Of a stretch of 64,000 nucleotides of DNA, positions 25,457 to 34,047 are shown in pieces (the stretch's first letter is position 1; the number at the start of each line of letters is the position of its first letter). The notes beneath the pieces are model-generated. The model did no database searches, was not told the origin of the DNA, and saw only the letters and a program-made list of their open reading frames with translations. The position numbers were made by a program, and so were the translations under genes. The DNA lies in contig NZ_JACAPG010000014.1 of the NCBI RefSeq assembly GCF_013385825.1, positions 1 through 64,000 of the forward strand, in the 5' to 3' direction. The DNA comes from Pseudomonas reactans (GTDB lineage Bacteria; Pseudomonadota; Gammaproteobacteria; Pseudomonadales; Pseudomonadaceae).

Positions 25457-26023
25457 ATGAAACGTCTTATTTCCCCGGTCGCGGTACTGGCCCTGATCCT
25501 TGCTTATGGTGCCAGCGCCCAGGCGGTGGAGTACAAGGACGTCAACCGCACCGCCAGCCAGATCAGCTTCACCTACAAGCAATTGGGGCAGCGGGTGTAC
25601 GGTACGTTCAGCGAGTTTGAAGGCACCTTGACCTTCGACACGCAAAAACCGGAGGCCGGGCATGCCTTGCTCAAGATCCAGCTGGCCAGCATCGACGCGG
25701 GTAGCCCGGACGCCAACGACGAGCTGCAACGCGCGTCCTGGTTTGATACCGCGACGTTTCCGGTGGGCGTGTACGAATCCACCGGCGTCAAAGCCTTGGG
25801 CGACAACCGCTACACGATCAGCGGCAACCTGACCATCAAGGGCACCACGCGTCCGGTGGATGTGGACGTGGTGCTCAAGGAGCAGAGCGGCATTGGCGTG
25901 TTCGACGGTGAGTTCGTCCTCAAGCGTGGCGACTTCAAGATCGGCGAGGGTGAGTGGGCTGGCAACAGCGTGGTGTCCAACGACATCAACATCAAGTTCA
26001 AGATGGTCGCGCCGCAGCGTTAA
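25457..26023 (+). CDS. YceI family periplasmic protein
   Basis: A 188-residue secreted protein of the lipocalin-like YceI fold, which binds polyisoprenoids or amphiphiles in characterised members. The signal peptide is likely cut after SAQA (residue 23). The domain spans about 25-187, with DVNRTASQISFTYKQLG and GNLTIKGTTRPVDVDV typical of the family. GGAG lies 5 nt before the ATG at 25457. The gene overlaps the convergent EamA gene by 4 bp. Confidence 0.92.
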   Translation: MKRLISPVAVLALILAYGASAQAVEYKDVNRTASQISFTYKQLGQRVYGTFSEFEGTLTFDTQKPEAGHALLKIQLASIDAGSPDANDELQRASWFDTATFPVGVYESTGVKALGDNRYTISGNLTIKGTTRPVDVDVVLKEQSGIGVFDGEFVLKRGDFKIGEGEWAGNSVVSNDINIKFKMVAPQR

Positions 26024-26910
26024 CGGGCGAACTTCTTTGCGCCGGCCACGCAGCCGATCACCGCGACCGTCACCAGCACCATGCCCAGGCTGACCTGCTC
26101 ATGCAGCAGGCCCGCCGCCAGTGCCAGGCCGAAAAACGGTTGCAGCAACTGCAACTGGCCGACGGCGGCAATGCCACCCTGGGCCAGGCCGCGATACCAG
26201 AACACAAAGCCGATCAGCATGCTGAACAGTGACACATAACCCAGGCTCAACCAGGCGGGCAGGCTGATGCCGCTGAAGGTCGACGGCGCAAGCATCAGGC
26301 TCAGCGGCGCCACCACCGGTATCGACACCACCAGCGCCCAGCAGATCACCTGCCAACCGCCCAGGCTGCGCGACAGCTTGGCGCCTTCGGCGTAACCCAG
26401 GCCGCACACCAGCACTGCCAGCAGCATCAGCAGATCACCGGCCGGTGCGGCGCTCAAGCCTTGGGCCACGGCATAACCCATTACCAACATACTGCCCAGC
26501 ACCGAGAACAGCCAGAACACCGGCCGCGGTCGCTCGCCACCGCGCAACACGCCAAACACGGCGGTGGCCAGAGGCAGCAGGCCGATGAATACGATGGAGT
26601 GGGCCGAGGTCACGTATTGCAACGCCAGGGCGGTGAGCAAGGGGAAGCCGATTACCACGCCCAAGGCGACAATCGCCAGCGGCACCCACTGATTGCGCGC
26701 GGGGCGTTTTTCCTTGAACAGCCACAGCAGGATCACGCCGAGAAAGGCGGCGATCGCGGCACGGACCATGGTGAGAAACACTGGGTCGAATTCCATCACG
26801 GCCAATCGTGTGGCGGGCAATGAGCCGCTGAAAATCACCACACCGATAAAGCCGTTGATCCAGCCCTGAGTGCTAGTGTCCAGGGTGTTGAGGGGGGATG
26901 TGCGTTCCAT
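26020..26910 (-). CDS. EamA/DMT family transporter
   Basis: A 296-residue inner-membrane protein with ten hydrophobic segments in two EamA repeats (about 15-140 and 155-290), the RhaT/YdcZ-like exporter fold. Substrates in this family range from amino acids to metabolites, and nothing here narrows it. The gene is divergent from a MocR regulator 90 bp away, a common pairing in which the regulator controls the exporter. Confidence 0.88.
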   Translation of the reverse strand: MERTSPLNTLDTSTQGWINGFIGVVIFSGSLPATRLAVMEFDPVFLTMVRAAIAAFLGVILLWLFKEKRPARNQWVPLAIVALGVVIGFPLLTALALQYVTSAHSIVFIGLLPLATAVFGVLRGGERPRPVFWLFSVLGSMLVMGYAVAQGLSAAPAGDLLMLLAVLVCGLGYAEGAKLSRSLGGWQVICWALVVSIPVVAPLSLMLAPSTFSGISLPAWLSLGYVSLFSMLIGFVFWYRGLAQGGIAAVGQLQLLQPFFGLALAAGLLHEQVSLGMVLVTVAVIGCVAGAKKFAR

Positions 26911-27000
26911 GGGGGAGTGCCCGTAGCCGGAGGGGTTGCGTTCTGGCCATCCTAGGGGCGAGGATTAAGACAATCAAAAAATTGTCATGGATACAGCCCA

Positions 27001-28326
27001 ATGCCGCGCGCCCGCTACAAGTCCTTGGTCGACACCTTTGCTGGAGCCATCCGCAGCGGCCAAATGCCGCCTGGCACGCGCCTGCCGACGCATCGTCAAT
27101 TGGCCGCCGAGCATGGCCTGGCGCTGGTCACCGCCAGCCGCGTGTACACCGAGCTTGAGGCCATGGGCCTGGTCAGCGGCGAACCCGGGCGTGGCACCTT
27201 CGTGCGCGAAATCTCGTTGCCGCCAGGGCAGGGCAGTGGGCAGATGACGGTGACGGCGGGCATGCTCGACCTCAACTTCAACTACCCCTCGTTGCCGGGC
27301 CAGGCAGACCTGTTGCGCACGGCGTTGCGCCAACTGGCGCTGTCCGGCGACCTTGAAGCGCTGTTGCGTTACCAGCCTCACGCCGGGCGTCTGCATGAGC
27401 GCGGGGCCTTTGCGCGGCACTTATTGAACCGTGGGCTTACCGTGGAGGCCGATCAAGTGCTGCTGGTCAGCGGCGCCCAGCATGGCCTGGCGGTGACGAT
27501 GATGGCGCTGCTCAAACCCGGCGATGTGATTGCGGTGGATGCGTTGACCTATTCGGGCTTCAAGGTATTGGCCGAGACCCTGCACCTGGAAATTGTCGCG
27601 ATCCCGATGACCCCGACCGGCCCGGACCTGGAAGCCTTGCAAAACCTGTGTCGCAAGCGCCCGGTGCGCGCCGTATACAGCATGCCGACCTTGCACAATC
27701 CCCTCGGTTGGGTAATGGATCTGGCCCAGCGCGAGCAGTTGGTCGCTATCGCCCGTCAGCACAATCTGATGATCATAGAAGACGCGGCCTACGCGTTTCT
27801 GGCTGAAGACGCACCGCCACCCGTGGCGACGCTGGCGCCAGAACGCACGGTGTATGTGGGTGGGCTGTCGAAAAGCGTGGCAACGGGCCTGCGCGTGGGG
27901 TTTATCGCGGCGCCGATTGAATGGGTAAAGACGCTGGAGCGCACCATCATGGCCACTACCTGGAATGTACCCGGCGTGATGAGCGCCATGGCGGTGGCAT
28001 GGCTGGAGGATGGCACCGTGGCACAGCTTGAGGCGCAAAAGCGCGAAGATGCCCAGGCACGCCAGGCGCTGGCGGCTCAGGTGTTCAAAGGGCTGGCGTA
28101 CATCAGCCATCCCTCGTCGTATTTTCTATGGCTGCCGTTGGCGGAAGACGCCCGGGCCGATCAGGTCGCCATGACTTTGCAGCGCGACAATATTTCTGTG
28201 TCCACCGCCGAGCCGTTTGCCGTCTCGGGGTATGTCCCACACGCGTTGCGGTTGGCCTTGGGTTCGGTGCCGATGTTGGTACTGCGCGAAGCGTTGCTCA
28301 AGGTGCGCAAGGTGGTGGCGTGGTGA
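27001..28326 (+). CDS. MocR-type GntR/aminotransferase regulator
   Basis: A 441-residue transcription factor with an N-terminal GntR winged helix (LPTHRQLAAEHGLALVTASR, residues about 10-75) fused to a fold-type I aminotransferase domain. The PLP lysine is K291 in GGLSKSVATGLR. Such proteins sense PLP, amino acids or derived ligands. The divergent EamA exporter is the probable target. The stop codon lies within a short stem-loop (28322-28346). Confidence 0.92.
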   Translation: MPRARYKSLVDTFAGAIRSGQMPPGTRLPTHRQLAAEHGLALVTASRVYTELEAMGLVSGEPGRGTFVREISLPPGQGSGQMTVTAGMLDLNFNYPSLPGQADLLRTALRQLALSGDLEALLRYQPHAGRLHERGAFARHLLNRGLTVEADQVLLVSGAQHGLAVTMMALLKPGDVIAVDALTYSGFKVLAETLHLEIVAIPMTPTGPDLEALQNLCRKRPVRAVYSMPTLHNPLGWVMDLAQREQLVAIARQHNLMIIEDAAYAFLAEDAPPPVATLAPERTVYVGGLSKSVATGLRVGFIAAPIEWVKTLERTIMATTWNVPGVMSAMAVAWLEDGTVAQLEAQKREDAQARQALAAQVFKGLAYISHPSSYFLWLPLAEDARADQVAMTLQRDNISVSTAEPFAVSGYVPHALRLALGSVPMLVLREALLKVRKVVAW

Positions 28327-28346
28327 GCCGGTTTCAGCGGCTCACC
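28322..28346. terminator. Stem-loop between convergent mocR and NTF2-like genes
   Basis: GGTGAGCCG and CGGCTCACC form a perfect 9-bp stem with a 7-nt loop over the mocR stop. There is no clear T-run on either strand, so it is a weak or bidirectional terminator candidate. Confidence 0.4.
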
Positions 28347-28354
28347 GCAAGGTA

Positions 28355-28786
28355 TCAGTACTTGTAGGCCTGACGTCCGATCAGCAGCCATTTGCCTTTT
28401 TGCTTCTGCCAGACTTGGAAGTTGTCGATGTCGGTAGGCACTTCAACGCCGCTGTTCACGGCCAGGGCATGGAAGTGGTTGCGTACCAGCGCAGTGTCGC
28501 CTTGCAGGGTGATGGTCTGGTTTTGCATTTCCAGGGTCTTGAAGGCGCTGGTATGGGTTTCCAGGTCAGCGATGAATTGGTCTTTGTTCTGCACCTTGCC
28601 GCTGGAGTGGCCGTAGGTGAGCTTGTCGGCCGTCAGCGCGTGAAGCTGCTTGAGGTCCAGGTGCAGCATGGCTTGGGTCAGTTGGTCGACCGCTTGGGCC
28701 ACATCCTTTTCGGCAGGGGCAGGCGCGGCTGCAACATAACCGGTGAACAGGCACAGAAAACCGATCAGCACTTTGACGTTTTGCAT
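28355..28786 (-). CDS. Secreted SnoaL/NTF2-like (DUF4440-type) protein
   Basis: A 143-residue protein with a signal peptide (FLCLFTGYVAA) and a cone-shaped NTF2-like domain from about residue 27 (QAVDQLTQAMLHLDLKQLHAL to NFQVWQKQKGKWLLIGRQ). The function is unknown; such small periplasmic domains bind ligands or act as accessory subunits. The ATG at 28786 follows AAGGA by 7 nt. The leader has a CA-rich Crc-like motif at 28797-28807 and a 14-bp element shared with the exuT-like promoter region. Confidence 0.82.
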   Translation of the reverse strand: MQNVKVLIGFLCLFTGYVAAAPAPAEKDVAQAVDQLTQAMLHLDLKQLHALTADKLTYGHSSGKVQNKDQFIADLETHTSAFKTLEMQNQTITLQGDTALVRNHFHALAVNSGVEVPTDIDNFQVWQKQKGKWLLIGRQAYKY

Positions 28787-28796
28787 GGGTGTTTCC

Positions 28797-28807
28797 TTAT
28801 TGTTGTT
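28797..28807 (-). promoter_or_regulatory. Crc/Hfq-type CA motif before the NTF2-like gene
   Basis: On the minus strand AACAACAATAA directly precedes the ribosome binding site and contains two overlapping AANAANAA matches. Confidence 0.5.
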
Positions 28808-28828
28808 GGGGGCTGGTACGACAGGCTG

Positions 28829-28842
28829 TGTCGTCGTACAAC
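28829..28842. promoter_or_regulatory. 14-bp motif shared with the exuT-like promoter
   Basis: TGTCGTCGTACAAC here is the exact reverse complement of GTTGTACGACGACA at 48029-48042. Its TTGTACGAC core resembles GntR-family operator halves. The rest of the 28787-29033 gap shows no gene. Confidence 0.4.
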
Positions 28843-29033
28843 CATGCAATATTTCAGGTGGGGAAGGAAAGTGAAATTTCGAAATATCTTGAAAGGATTA
28901 GGCTTTTAGGCGGAATAAAATGCGCGCCTTCTTATACGATGTCTTAACACATCAATCGCGTCATGCCTTGCTTCCTGTGCAAGTAGCACATCGCTATGCT
29001 ACTGCCGAAACCTGACACTGCCCGAGACACAAA

Positions 29034-29252
29034 ATGGATTTTGACTGGCACAGCGACACGCTCACCCGCGCCACTCCGGTAACCCCACACTACAAAAACA
29101 CTCAAAACGTACGCCGCTTCATGCTTGAGCACTGCGGCCCAGGGTTCACGTTCGACCGGCCGTTCATGGCCTGGATTCGCAACGAGGTGCCCAAGACCCT
29201 GGGCGACGTGGTGGATGAGTGGCAACGCCGAAACGAGGATTCACGCCCATGA
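29034..29252 (+). CDS. DUF6434 small protein
   Basis: A 72-residue basic protein. The pattern WHSDTLTRATPVTPHYKNTQNVRRF and RPFMAWI..V.KTLGDVVDEW marks the DUF6434 domain, which often occurs beside SAP-like or nucleic-acid-related modules; its function is unknown. Its TGA overlaps the ATG of the RidA gene (ATGA), so the two are translationally coupled. Confidence 0.8.
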   Translation: MDFDWHSDTLTRATPVTPHYKNTQNVRRFMLEHCGPGFTFDRPFMAWIRNEVPKTLGDVVDEWQRRNEDSRP

Positions 29253-29719
29253 CACCCGACGAAAAATACCAGGCCGCCCAGCAACGCCTCGGCTATCAGC
29301 TGGATGAATTCAAAGTCGGTGGCAACTACACGCCATTGGTCCGCGACGGCAACCACCTGTATATCAGCGGCCAGATTCCTCGGGTCGGCGATGCCATCGT
29401 GTTGCCGGGCAAGGTGGGGGACAGCCTGACCCTGGCCCAAGCGCAAATCGCTGCTGGCATCAGTGCCTTGCGCTGCCTGGGGTTGCTCAAGCAGGCCTTG
29501 GGTTCGCTGGACCGGGTCAAGGCCATCCCGCGCATCACCGTGTACGTGCGCAGTGCCGAGGATTTTGACCAGCAGAGTGAAGTGGCCAACGGTGCGTCGG
29601 ATCTGTTGCACGAGATCCTCGGCAGCGCCGGGGTGCATACGCGTACGTCGGTGGGGGTGATGCAGCTGCCGAAGTCGGCGGCAGTGGAGATCGATATGAT
29701 TGCGGTGGCGCACGGTTGA
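29249..29719 (+). CDS. RidA family protein
   Basis: A 156-residue protein of the YjgF/YER057c/UK114 family, whose best-known member deaminates reactive enamine/imine intermediates. The conserved Arg lies in PRITVYVRSAEDF and the C-terminal end has SVGVMQLPKSAAVEIDMIA. The extra N-terminal segment puts it in a Rid subgroup and not in RidA proper, so imine deaminase activity is not assured. It is coupled to the upstream DUF6434 gene and lies 7 bp before a CPBP protease gene. Confidence 0.88.
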   Translation: MTPDEKYQAAQQRLGYQLDEFKVGGNYTPLVRDGNHLYISGQIPRVGDAIVLPGKVGDSLTLAQAQIAAGISALRCLGLLKQALGSLDRVKAIPRITVYVRSAEDFDQQSEVANGASDLLHEILGSAGVHTRTSVGVMQLPKSAAVEIDMIAVAHG

Positions 29720-29726
29720 GCCATCG

Positions 29727-30464
29727 ATGATTACTCAAGGCATGGCGGTACTGGTCAACTACGGCACCTACTTGGCGCCGGGCCTGGCCTTGTTTGGTCT
29801 ATGGTTCGCACTCACGCCCAGGACGCTGACGGCCCTGCGTATCCTGATTCTGCTGGCGGCGTTCGTGCTGATGCGCGACGTGATGACGCCCTTGGGCATG
29901 TGGGCGCTGAGCAGCGAGGTGCAGCTTGCCTTCACGGCCAATACCTTTGTGCTGGCGGTGTTGGGCGGTTTGTCGGCGTTGTTGATTGCGGCGCTTGTGC
30001 GGGTGGCGCCGGACTTGGCGGCGCTGATCGTCTGGTCCAAGGGGCCGCGTGCTGTTGGCTTGATGATCGGGATCGCGGTCGGCGGCTTGATTGGGGTGCC
30101 GCTGCTGTTGTACCAGGGGATCGAAGCGTCAGCGATCCCAGGTTATTGGGTATGGCTGCCGGGTATGGTGGTGTTGGCCTACGGCGCCAATGCGTTGGAA
30201 GAGGTGCTGTTCCGCGGATTTTTGCAGGGCTATCTGGAACAGCATGTCACGCCGTTGCGTGCGGCATTGGGCAGTGGCGTAGCCTTCGCGGCCTGTCATA
30301 CGTTCCTGGCGCTGAGCGTTACCCAACTGGGCTGGCCGGTATTGCTGTTTACCTTGCTCGAAGGGTTGGCGTGCGCGCTGGTGCGCATGCGTTATGGCGT
30401 GTTGGCGGCGACATTGACCCATGGCACGGCAATCCTGTTGATTGCCGTGCCCCACATCGCCTGA
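29727..30464 (+). CDS. CPBP family intramembrane glutamic protease
   Basis: A 245-residue polytopic membrane protein. Motif 1 is E158-E159-V-L-F-R163, motif 2 centres on H191 (ACHTFLAL) and a late His is H232 (THGTA), the catalytic set of the Rce1/CAAX (ABI) fold. Bacterial members process or immunise against small peptides, or have unknown substrates. The ATG at 29727 follows the RidA stop by 7 bp, so it is the third gene of a mini-operon; a REPIN follows. Confidence 0.88.
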   Translation: MITQGMAVLVNYGTYLAPGLALFGLWFALTPRTLTALRILILLAAFVLMRDVMTPLGMWALSSEVQLAFTANTFVLAVLGGLSALLIAALVRVAPDLAALIVWSKGPRAVGLMIGIAVGGLIGVPLLLYQGIEASAIPGYWVWLPGMVVLAYGANALEEVLFRGFLQGYLEQHVTPLRAALGSGVAFAACHTFLALSVTQLGWPVLLFTLLEGLACALVRMRYGVLAATLTHGTAILLIAVPHIA

Positions 30465-30480
30465 TGTGAAACGCGGTCCT

Positions 30481-30569
30481 TGTAGGAGCCGGCTTGCCGG
30501 CGATGGTGGTGGCCCAGGCTGCGCAACCATTACGGTTAGACCGCTATCGCCGGCAAGCCGGCTCCTACA
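30481..30569. repeat. REPIN, GCTTGCCGGCGAT type
   Basis: TGTAGGAGCCGGCTTGCCGG and CCGGCAAGCCGGCTCCTACA surround about 50 bp, between the CPBP gene and the convergent amidase. Confidence 0.9.
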
Positions 30570-30572
30570 GGT

Positions 30573-32279
30573 TTAGGCAGCTGTCAGCGGGGGGGTGCGC
30601 GGCGGAACCAGGCGCTTGCTGCCGGTTGCCTCATACGCCGACGCAAACCGCAGCAATGCCGAATCGTCATACGCCCGCCCGGCAAAGGTCAGCCCCACTG
30701 GCATGCCGATATCCGCCATCACGCCCATCGGCACGGTGACGGTCGGCACGCCGAGGTGGCGAATCGCGAGGTTGCCGTTGGCCACCCACACGCCGTTGCT
30801 CCAGGCGATATCGGCGGAGGCTTCGTTCACATCAGCATCCGCCGGGCCTACGTCAGCCACGGTCGGGAACAACACGGCGTCGAGACCGAGCGTGTCCATC
30901 CAGTCTTCCAGGTCGATGCGGCGGGTTTGTTCCAGACCGCGCAGGCCGTCGGGGACCGTGCTGATCTCGTTCCACGGCGTGATGCCGCGTTCGGCCATGC
31001 GCACGTATTCGTCCATGCCGGCGGCCAAATCGTCCTCACGGTTGGGCAGGGTGCCGGGGTCGTGGGGGAAAATCTTCGGCCCGTCCACATCCGCCAGGCG
31101 GTTGAGGGCAGGGTCGTTGTTGGCGCGCAGGAAATCATCGAAGGCCCAGGCCGACAGTTCCCACAGTTCATCGTGGAGGAACGCCTTGGAGACCAGGCCA
31201 CGGGTGAACACGGTGGGTGCGCCAGGGCGGTCGCCTTCGCAGTTGGACACCAGCGGGAAGTCCACGTCGATGACTTCGGCACCGGCCGCAACCAGCGCCT
31301 GGCGCGCGTCGTTCCACAGGTCGATCACGCTGGCGCGGGTGTTGATCCTCTGCCCGGTGGGGCCGCCGATGCCGGGTTTTTCACTGGTGCCGGCGTCGGG
31401 GTCGGCGTTGATGTACATGCGCGGCACGCCAAAGCGTTTGCCGACGAGGGATTCGGCAGTCACGGCCAGTTCAACGTAGGACGCCGGGCGCACCGAGGCG
31501 ACGCTCGGGATCGGCACCCACGGCTGCAAACGCCACAGATCGCCACGGGTGTCCGGGTCTTCGGCCACCACCACATCGAGCACTTCCAACAGGTCGGCCA
31601 TGGTGCGGGCATAAGGCACCACCACGTCCATGGTCGGTGTGAGCGGCCAGTTGCCGCGCACCGAAATCACGCCTCGGGACGGGGTGTAGGCGCACAAGCC
31701 ATTGTTGGACGCCGGGCCGCGTCCGCTGGACCAGGTTTCTTCGGCTACGCCAAACGCGGCAAAACTGGCGGCCGTCGCGGTGCCGGCGCCGTTGGACGAG
31801 CCGGAGGCAAACGGCGCGGTCAGGTAGTCGGCGTTATACGGGCTTTCCGCGCGGCCATACACACCACGCTGCATGCCGCCATTGGCCATCGGCGGCATAT
31901 TGGTCTTGCCCAGGCAGATGGCGCCGCCGCCGCGCAGGCGCTCGATGGTGAACGCGTCACGCTGGGCGACCAGGTGGGCAAACGCCGGGCTGCCGGAGGC
32001 GGCGGTCAGGCCCTTGACCAGGTAGCTGTCTTTGGCGGTGTAAGGAATGCCATCCAATGGCCCCAGGGTTTCGCCTTTGGCCCGGCGTGCATCGGACGCC
32101 TCGGCTTCTTTCAGGGCCTCGGGGTTGCGCACCACCACGGCGTTCAAGGCGGTGGCGGTCTGCGGGCCGTCGTAGGCGTCGATACGCGCCAGGTAGGCGT
32201 TGACCAGTTCAACGGCCGTGGTCTGGCCGGATTCAAGCGCAGCGCGCAATTGGGCAATGGAGACTTCGGTAACTTGCAT
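30573..32279 (-). CDS. Amidase signature family enzyme
   Basis: A 568-residue amidase. The catalytic Lys is in PYTAKDSYLVKG, the cis-Ser in SGSSNGAG, and the nucleophile aligns with the second Ser of ETWSSGRGPAS. The usual GGSIR glycines are replaced there, as in a divergent subgroup. The length exceeds the typical 450-500 because of an insert around residues 230-400. The substrate is unknown. The ATG at 32279 directly follows a GTG that could also serve. A divergent regulator is not present; the neighbour is an XRE gene on the same strand. Confidence 0.87.
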   Translation of the reverse strand: MQVTEVSIAQLRAALESGQTTAVELVNAYLARIDAYDGPQTATALNAVVVRNPEALKEAEASDARRAKGETLGPLDGIPYTAKDSYLVKGLTAASGSPAFAHLVAQRDAFTIERLRGGGAICLGKTNMPPMANGGMQRGVYGRAESPYNADYLTAPFASGSSNGAGTATAASFAAFGVAEETWSSGRGPASNNGLCAYTPSRGVISVRGNWPLTPTMDVVVPYARTMADLLEVLDVVVAEDPDTRGDLWRLQPWVPIPSVASVRPASYVELAVTAESLVGKRFGVPRMYINADPDAGTSEKPGIGGPTGQRINTRASVIDLWNDARQALVAAGAEVIDVDFPLVSNCEGDRPGAPTVFTRGLVSKAFLHDELWELSAWAFDDFLRANNDPALNRLADVDGPKIFPHDPGTLPNREDDLAAGMDEYVRMAERGITPWNEISTVPDGLRGLEQTRRIDLEDWMDTLGLDAVLFPTVADVGPADADVNEASADIAWSNGVWVANGNLAIRHLGVPTVTVPMGVMADIGMPVGLTFAGRAYDDSALLRFASAYEATGSKRLVPPRTPPLTAA

Positions 32280-32336
32280 CACGTTTTTTTCGCCGCCTTC
32301 AAGTGGGGGTATGGCGGCAGTCTACGGACAGATATT

Positions 32337-33125
32337 TCACAAAACCAGCGCGGCATACTCCGCATAGGCGCCGCGCATCACCTGCCAGGTGGCCTCGTCC
32401 GCAGGAATCAGATGTTCGATCCGCAGGGAGGTGAGGGTGATGTCCTGGGGCATGCCAAACGTGGTGAAGGTGGACAAAAAGCTCAGTTCACCCTGGCGTG
32501 AGCGCACGCGGGTCAGTACCAGCGGCGGCATGTGTGCGGGCAGTTCGGTGTTGGCGGGAGTTGGCAGGCTTGCCAGCAGCGCGGCCAGTTCGGGATTGCC
32601 CAGCGCTTCACGGGTAGCGCGCTGCCAGGCCAGGGTGCGGATCTCCTCGGCATTGATCAGGTGATCGCCCAGGCCGCCCGGCTTCAGCAGCGTCGTCAAC
32701 AAGTTCACGCCCTCAGCGGCATCCGCGCGGATGCCCACCAATTCAAACAACAGGCCGGTACTGGCATTCGCCGCCAGCACTTCCCACTGGCTGCCCAGCA
32801 GGATGGCAGGGGCTGGATTGTTGGCGTGCAGCACATGGCTGACGGCTTCGCGGATTGCCGCCATGGCGGGCGAGGCGAGCGGGGTTGCGGCATAACGCGG
32901 CGCATAGCCGGCGGCGAGGAATACGCGGTTGCACTGTTCCAGCGGTGCCTCCAGCGTGGTCAACAGGTTGTGTAACGTGGCGGGACTTGGCTTGGCCCGG
33001 CCGGTCTCGATGCAACTGAGGTGGCGCTGGGAAATGCCGGTGATCAGGGCCAGGTCGAGCTGGCTCAGCTTGGCCTGACGGCGCAATTGGCGCAGCTGTT
33101 CGCCGGCAGTAGCAGGGTTGTCCAT
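32337..33125 (-). CDS. XRE regulator with MmyB-like ligand-binding domain
   Basis: A 262-residue regulator. The Cro/CI helix-turn-helix occupies about 9-65 (LSQLDLALITGISQRHLSCIE), and the rest is the PAS-like MmyB domain known to bind fatty acids in actinobacterial members. It is divergent from a DUF2834 gene 84 bp away, which with the MAPEG gene is its most likely target. Confidence 0.9.
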   Translation of the reverse strand: MDNPATAGEQLRQLRRQAKLSQLDLALITGISQRHLSCIETGRAKPSPATLHNLLTTLEAPLEQCNRVFLAAGYAPRYAATPLASPAMAAIREAVSHVLHANNPAPAILLGSQWEVLAANASTGLLFELVGIRADAAEGVNLLTTLLKPGGLGDHLINAEEIRTLAWQRATREALGNPELAALLASLPTPANTELPAHMPPLVLTRVRSRQGELSFLSTFTTFGMPQDITLTSLRIEHLIPADEATWQVMRGAYAEYAALVL

Positions 33126-33209
33126 GGCGGAATCATGACCTCCGAGGTCATTGCGAGGGGCCGAACCTTATCACTAACGTGGGGCCTCTATCACTCCAAG
33201 GAAGAACCC

Positions 33210-33515
33210 ATGAGTAGTCGCTTTATCGCCCTGGCCGGTTTGCTCGGATTCTCGCTCTACACCCTGGCGACGATGCTGACGGCCGAGCAGTCGCTGTTGG
33301 CCTTTGGCCGCGAATTGATGTCGCGGCCGGACACCGCGCAGGTGGTGATTGACCTGTATTTGATGGCGGTGCTGGCGTGTGTATGGATGTCCCGGGACGC
33401 GCGGCGACGCGGGCGCTCGGTGGTTTCGCTGCTGCCGTATTTTGTGCTGACGGCGGTGTTTGTGTCGGTGGGGCCGTTGCTCTATCTGGTGGTAAATGGG
33501 GGGCGCGATGAGTGA
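33210..33515 (+). CDS. Small membrane protein, probable DUF2834
   Basis: A 101-residue protein with three hydrophobic segments (about 5-25, 45-60 and 72-95) and a central basic loop (SRDARRRGRS). The Asp in VVIDLYLMAVLACVW and the PYFVLTAVFVSVGPLLYL segment resemble DUF2834. GGAAG lies before the ATG. It overlaps the start of the following MAPEG gene by 8 bp, so the two form an operon divergent from the XRE regulator. Confidence 0.72.
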   Translation: MSSRFIALAGLLGFSLYTLATMLTAEQSLLAFGRELMSRPDTAQVVIDLYLMAVLACVWMSRDARRRGRSVVSLLPYFVLTAVFVSVGPLLYLVVNGGRDE

Positions 33516-34047
33516 TCTTTTGCAGGTTTACGCGCTGTGTGTGCTGGTGCTGTGCCTGAAGATGTATGCGATTTCCTGTTATCAGGGCTTTTTTCGCCTG
33601 AGGCTCAAGGCCTTTACCAACCCGGAGGATGCACGATTGTTCGACCGCGCCGCTCATGCGCAGGAACTGCCTCAGGTCGTGAGAGCGGCCAAGGCGTGGA
33701 GGAATGACCTGGAGAACATCCCGCTGTTTTTTGTGTTGGGTGGGCTGTGCGTGGCGTTGGAGACTTCCCTGGATACCACCCCCTGGCTGTTCGGCAGCTT
33801 CACCGTGGCGCGGGTGGTGCATACGGTGGCGTATTTGATGGGATGGCAACCCTGGCGCACGCTCGCTTATGGGGTGGGTGTGGTCTGCCTATTTGGTATG
33901 GGCACTGTAGGAGCGAGCTTGCTCGCGAAAAACGTCAACGATAACGCGGGTTGCCTGAATGCACGCGTTGATCTTGCGTTCTTCGCGAGCAAGCTCGCTC
34001 CTACAGGGAGGTGTGTTGGGGTTCAAGGATTGAGAAATGCCTGGTAA
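33508..34047 (+). CDS. MAPEG family membrane protein with REPIN-encoded C-terminus
   Basis: A 179-residue protein. Residues 1-133 carry the MAPEG features: four membrane segments, AKAWRNDLENIPLFFVLG and VARVVHTVAYL with the Glu/Asn-Asp-Leu-Glu-Asn motif. Family members are glutathione-dependent membrane enzymes or relatives. From about residue 133 the frame runs through an inserted REPIN (33906-34005), so the last 45 residues (GTVGASLLAKN onward) are not MAPEG sequence. The stop lies inside the 3' end of the convergent binding-protein gene (25-bp overlap). The natural end was probably near residue 133-140. Confidence 0.82.
   Translation: MSDLLQVYALCVLVLCLKMYAISCYQGFFRLRLKAFTNPEDARLFDRAAHAQELPQVVRAAKAWRNDLENIPLFFVLGGLCVALETSLDTTPWLFGSFTVARVVHTVAYLMGWQPWRTLAYGVGVVCLFGMGTVGASLLAKNVNDNAGCLNARVDLAFFASKLAPTGRCVGVQGLRNAW
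33906..34005. repeat. REPIN, GCTTGCTCGCGAA type, inside the MAPEG reading frame
   Basis: TGTAGGAGCGAGCTTGCTCG and CGAGCAAGCTCGCTCCTACA flank about 60 bp. Its spacer shares CGCGGGTTGCCTG and AACGAT with the copy at 63326-63425, so both belong to one subfamily, distinct from the GCCGGCGAT type. Confidence 0.9.

Noticed and set aside
8722..30569. Evenly spaced repeats as a CRISPR array
   Set aside because: The repeats are palindromic REP pairs scattered kilobases apart in gaps between genes, with no spacers or cas genes.
30756..32501. 581-codon plus-strand open frame
   Set aside because: Antisense to the amidase, whose catalytic motifs are intact.
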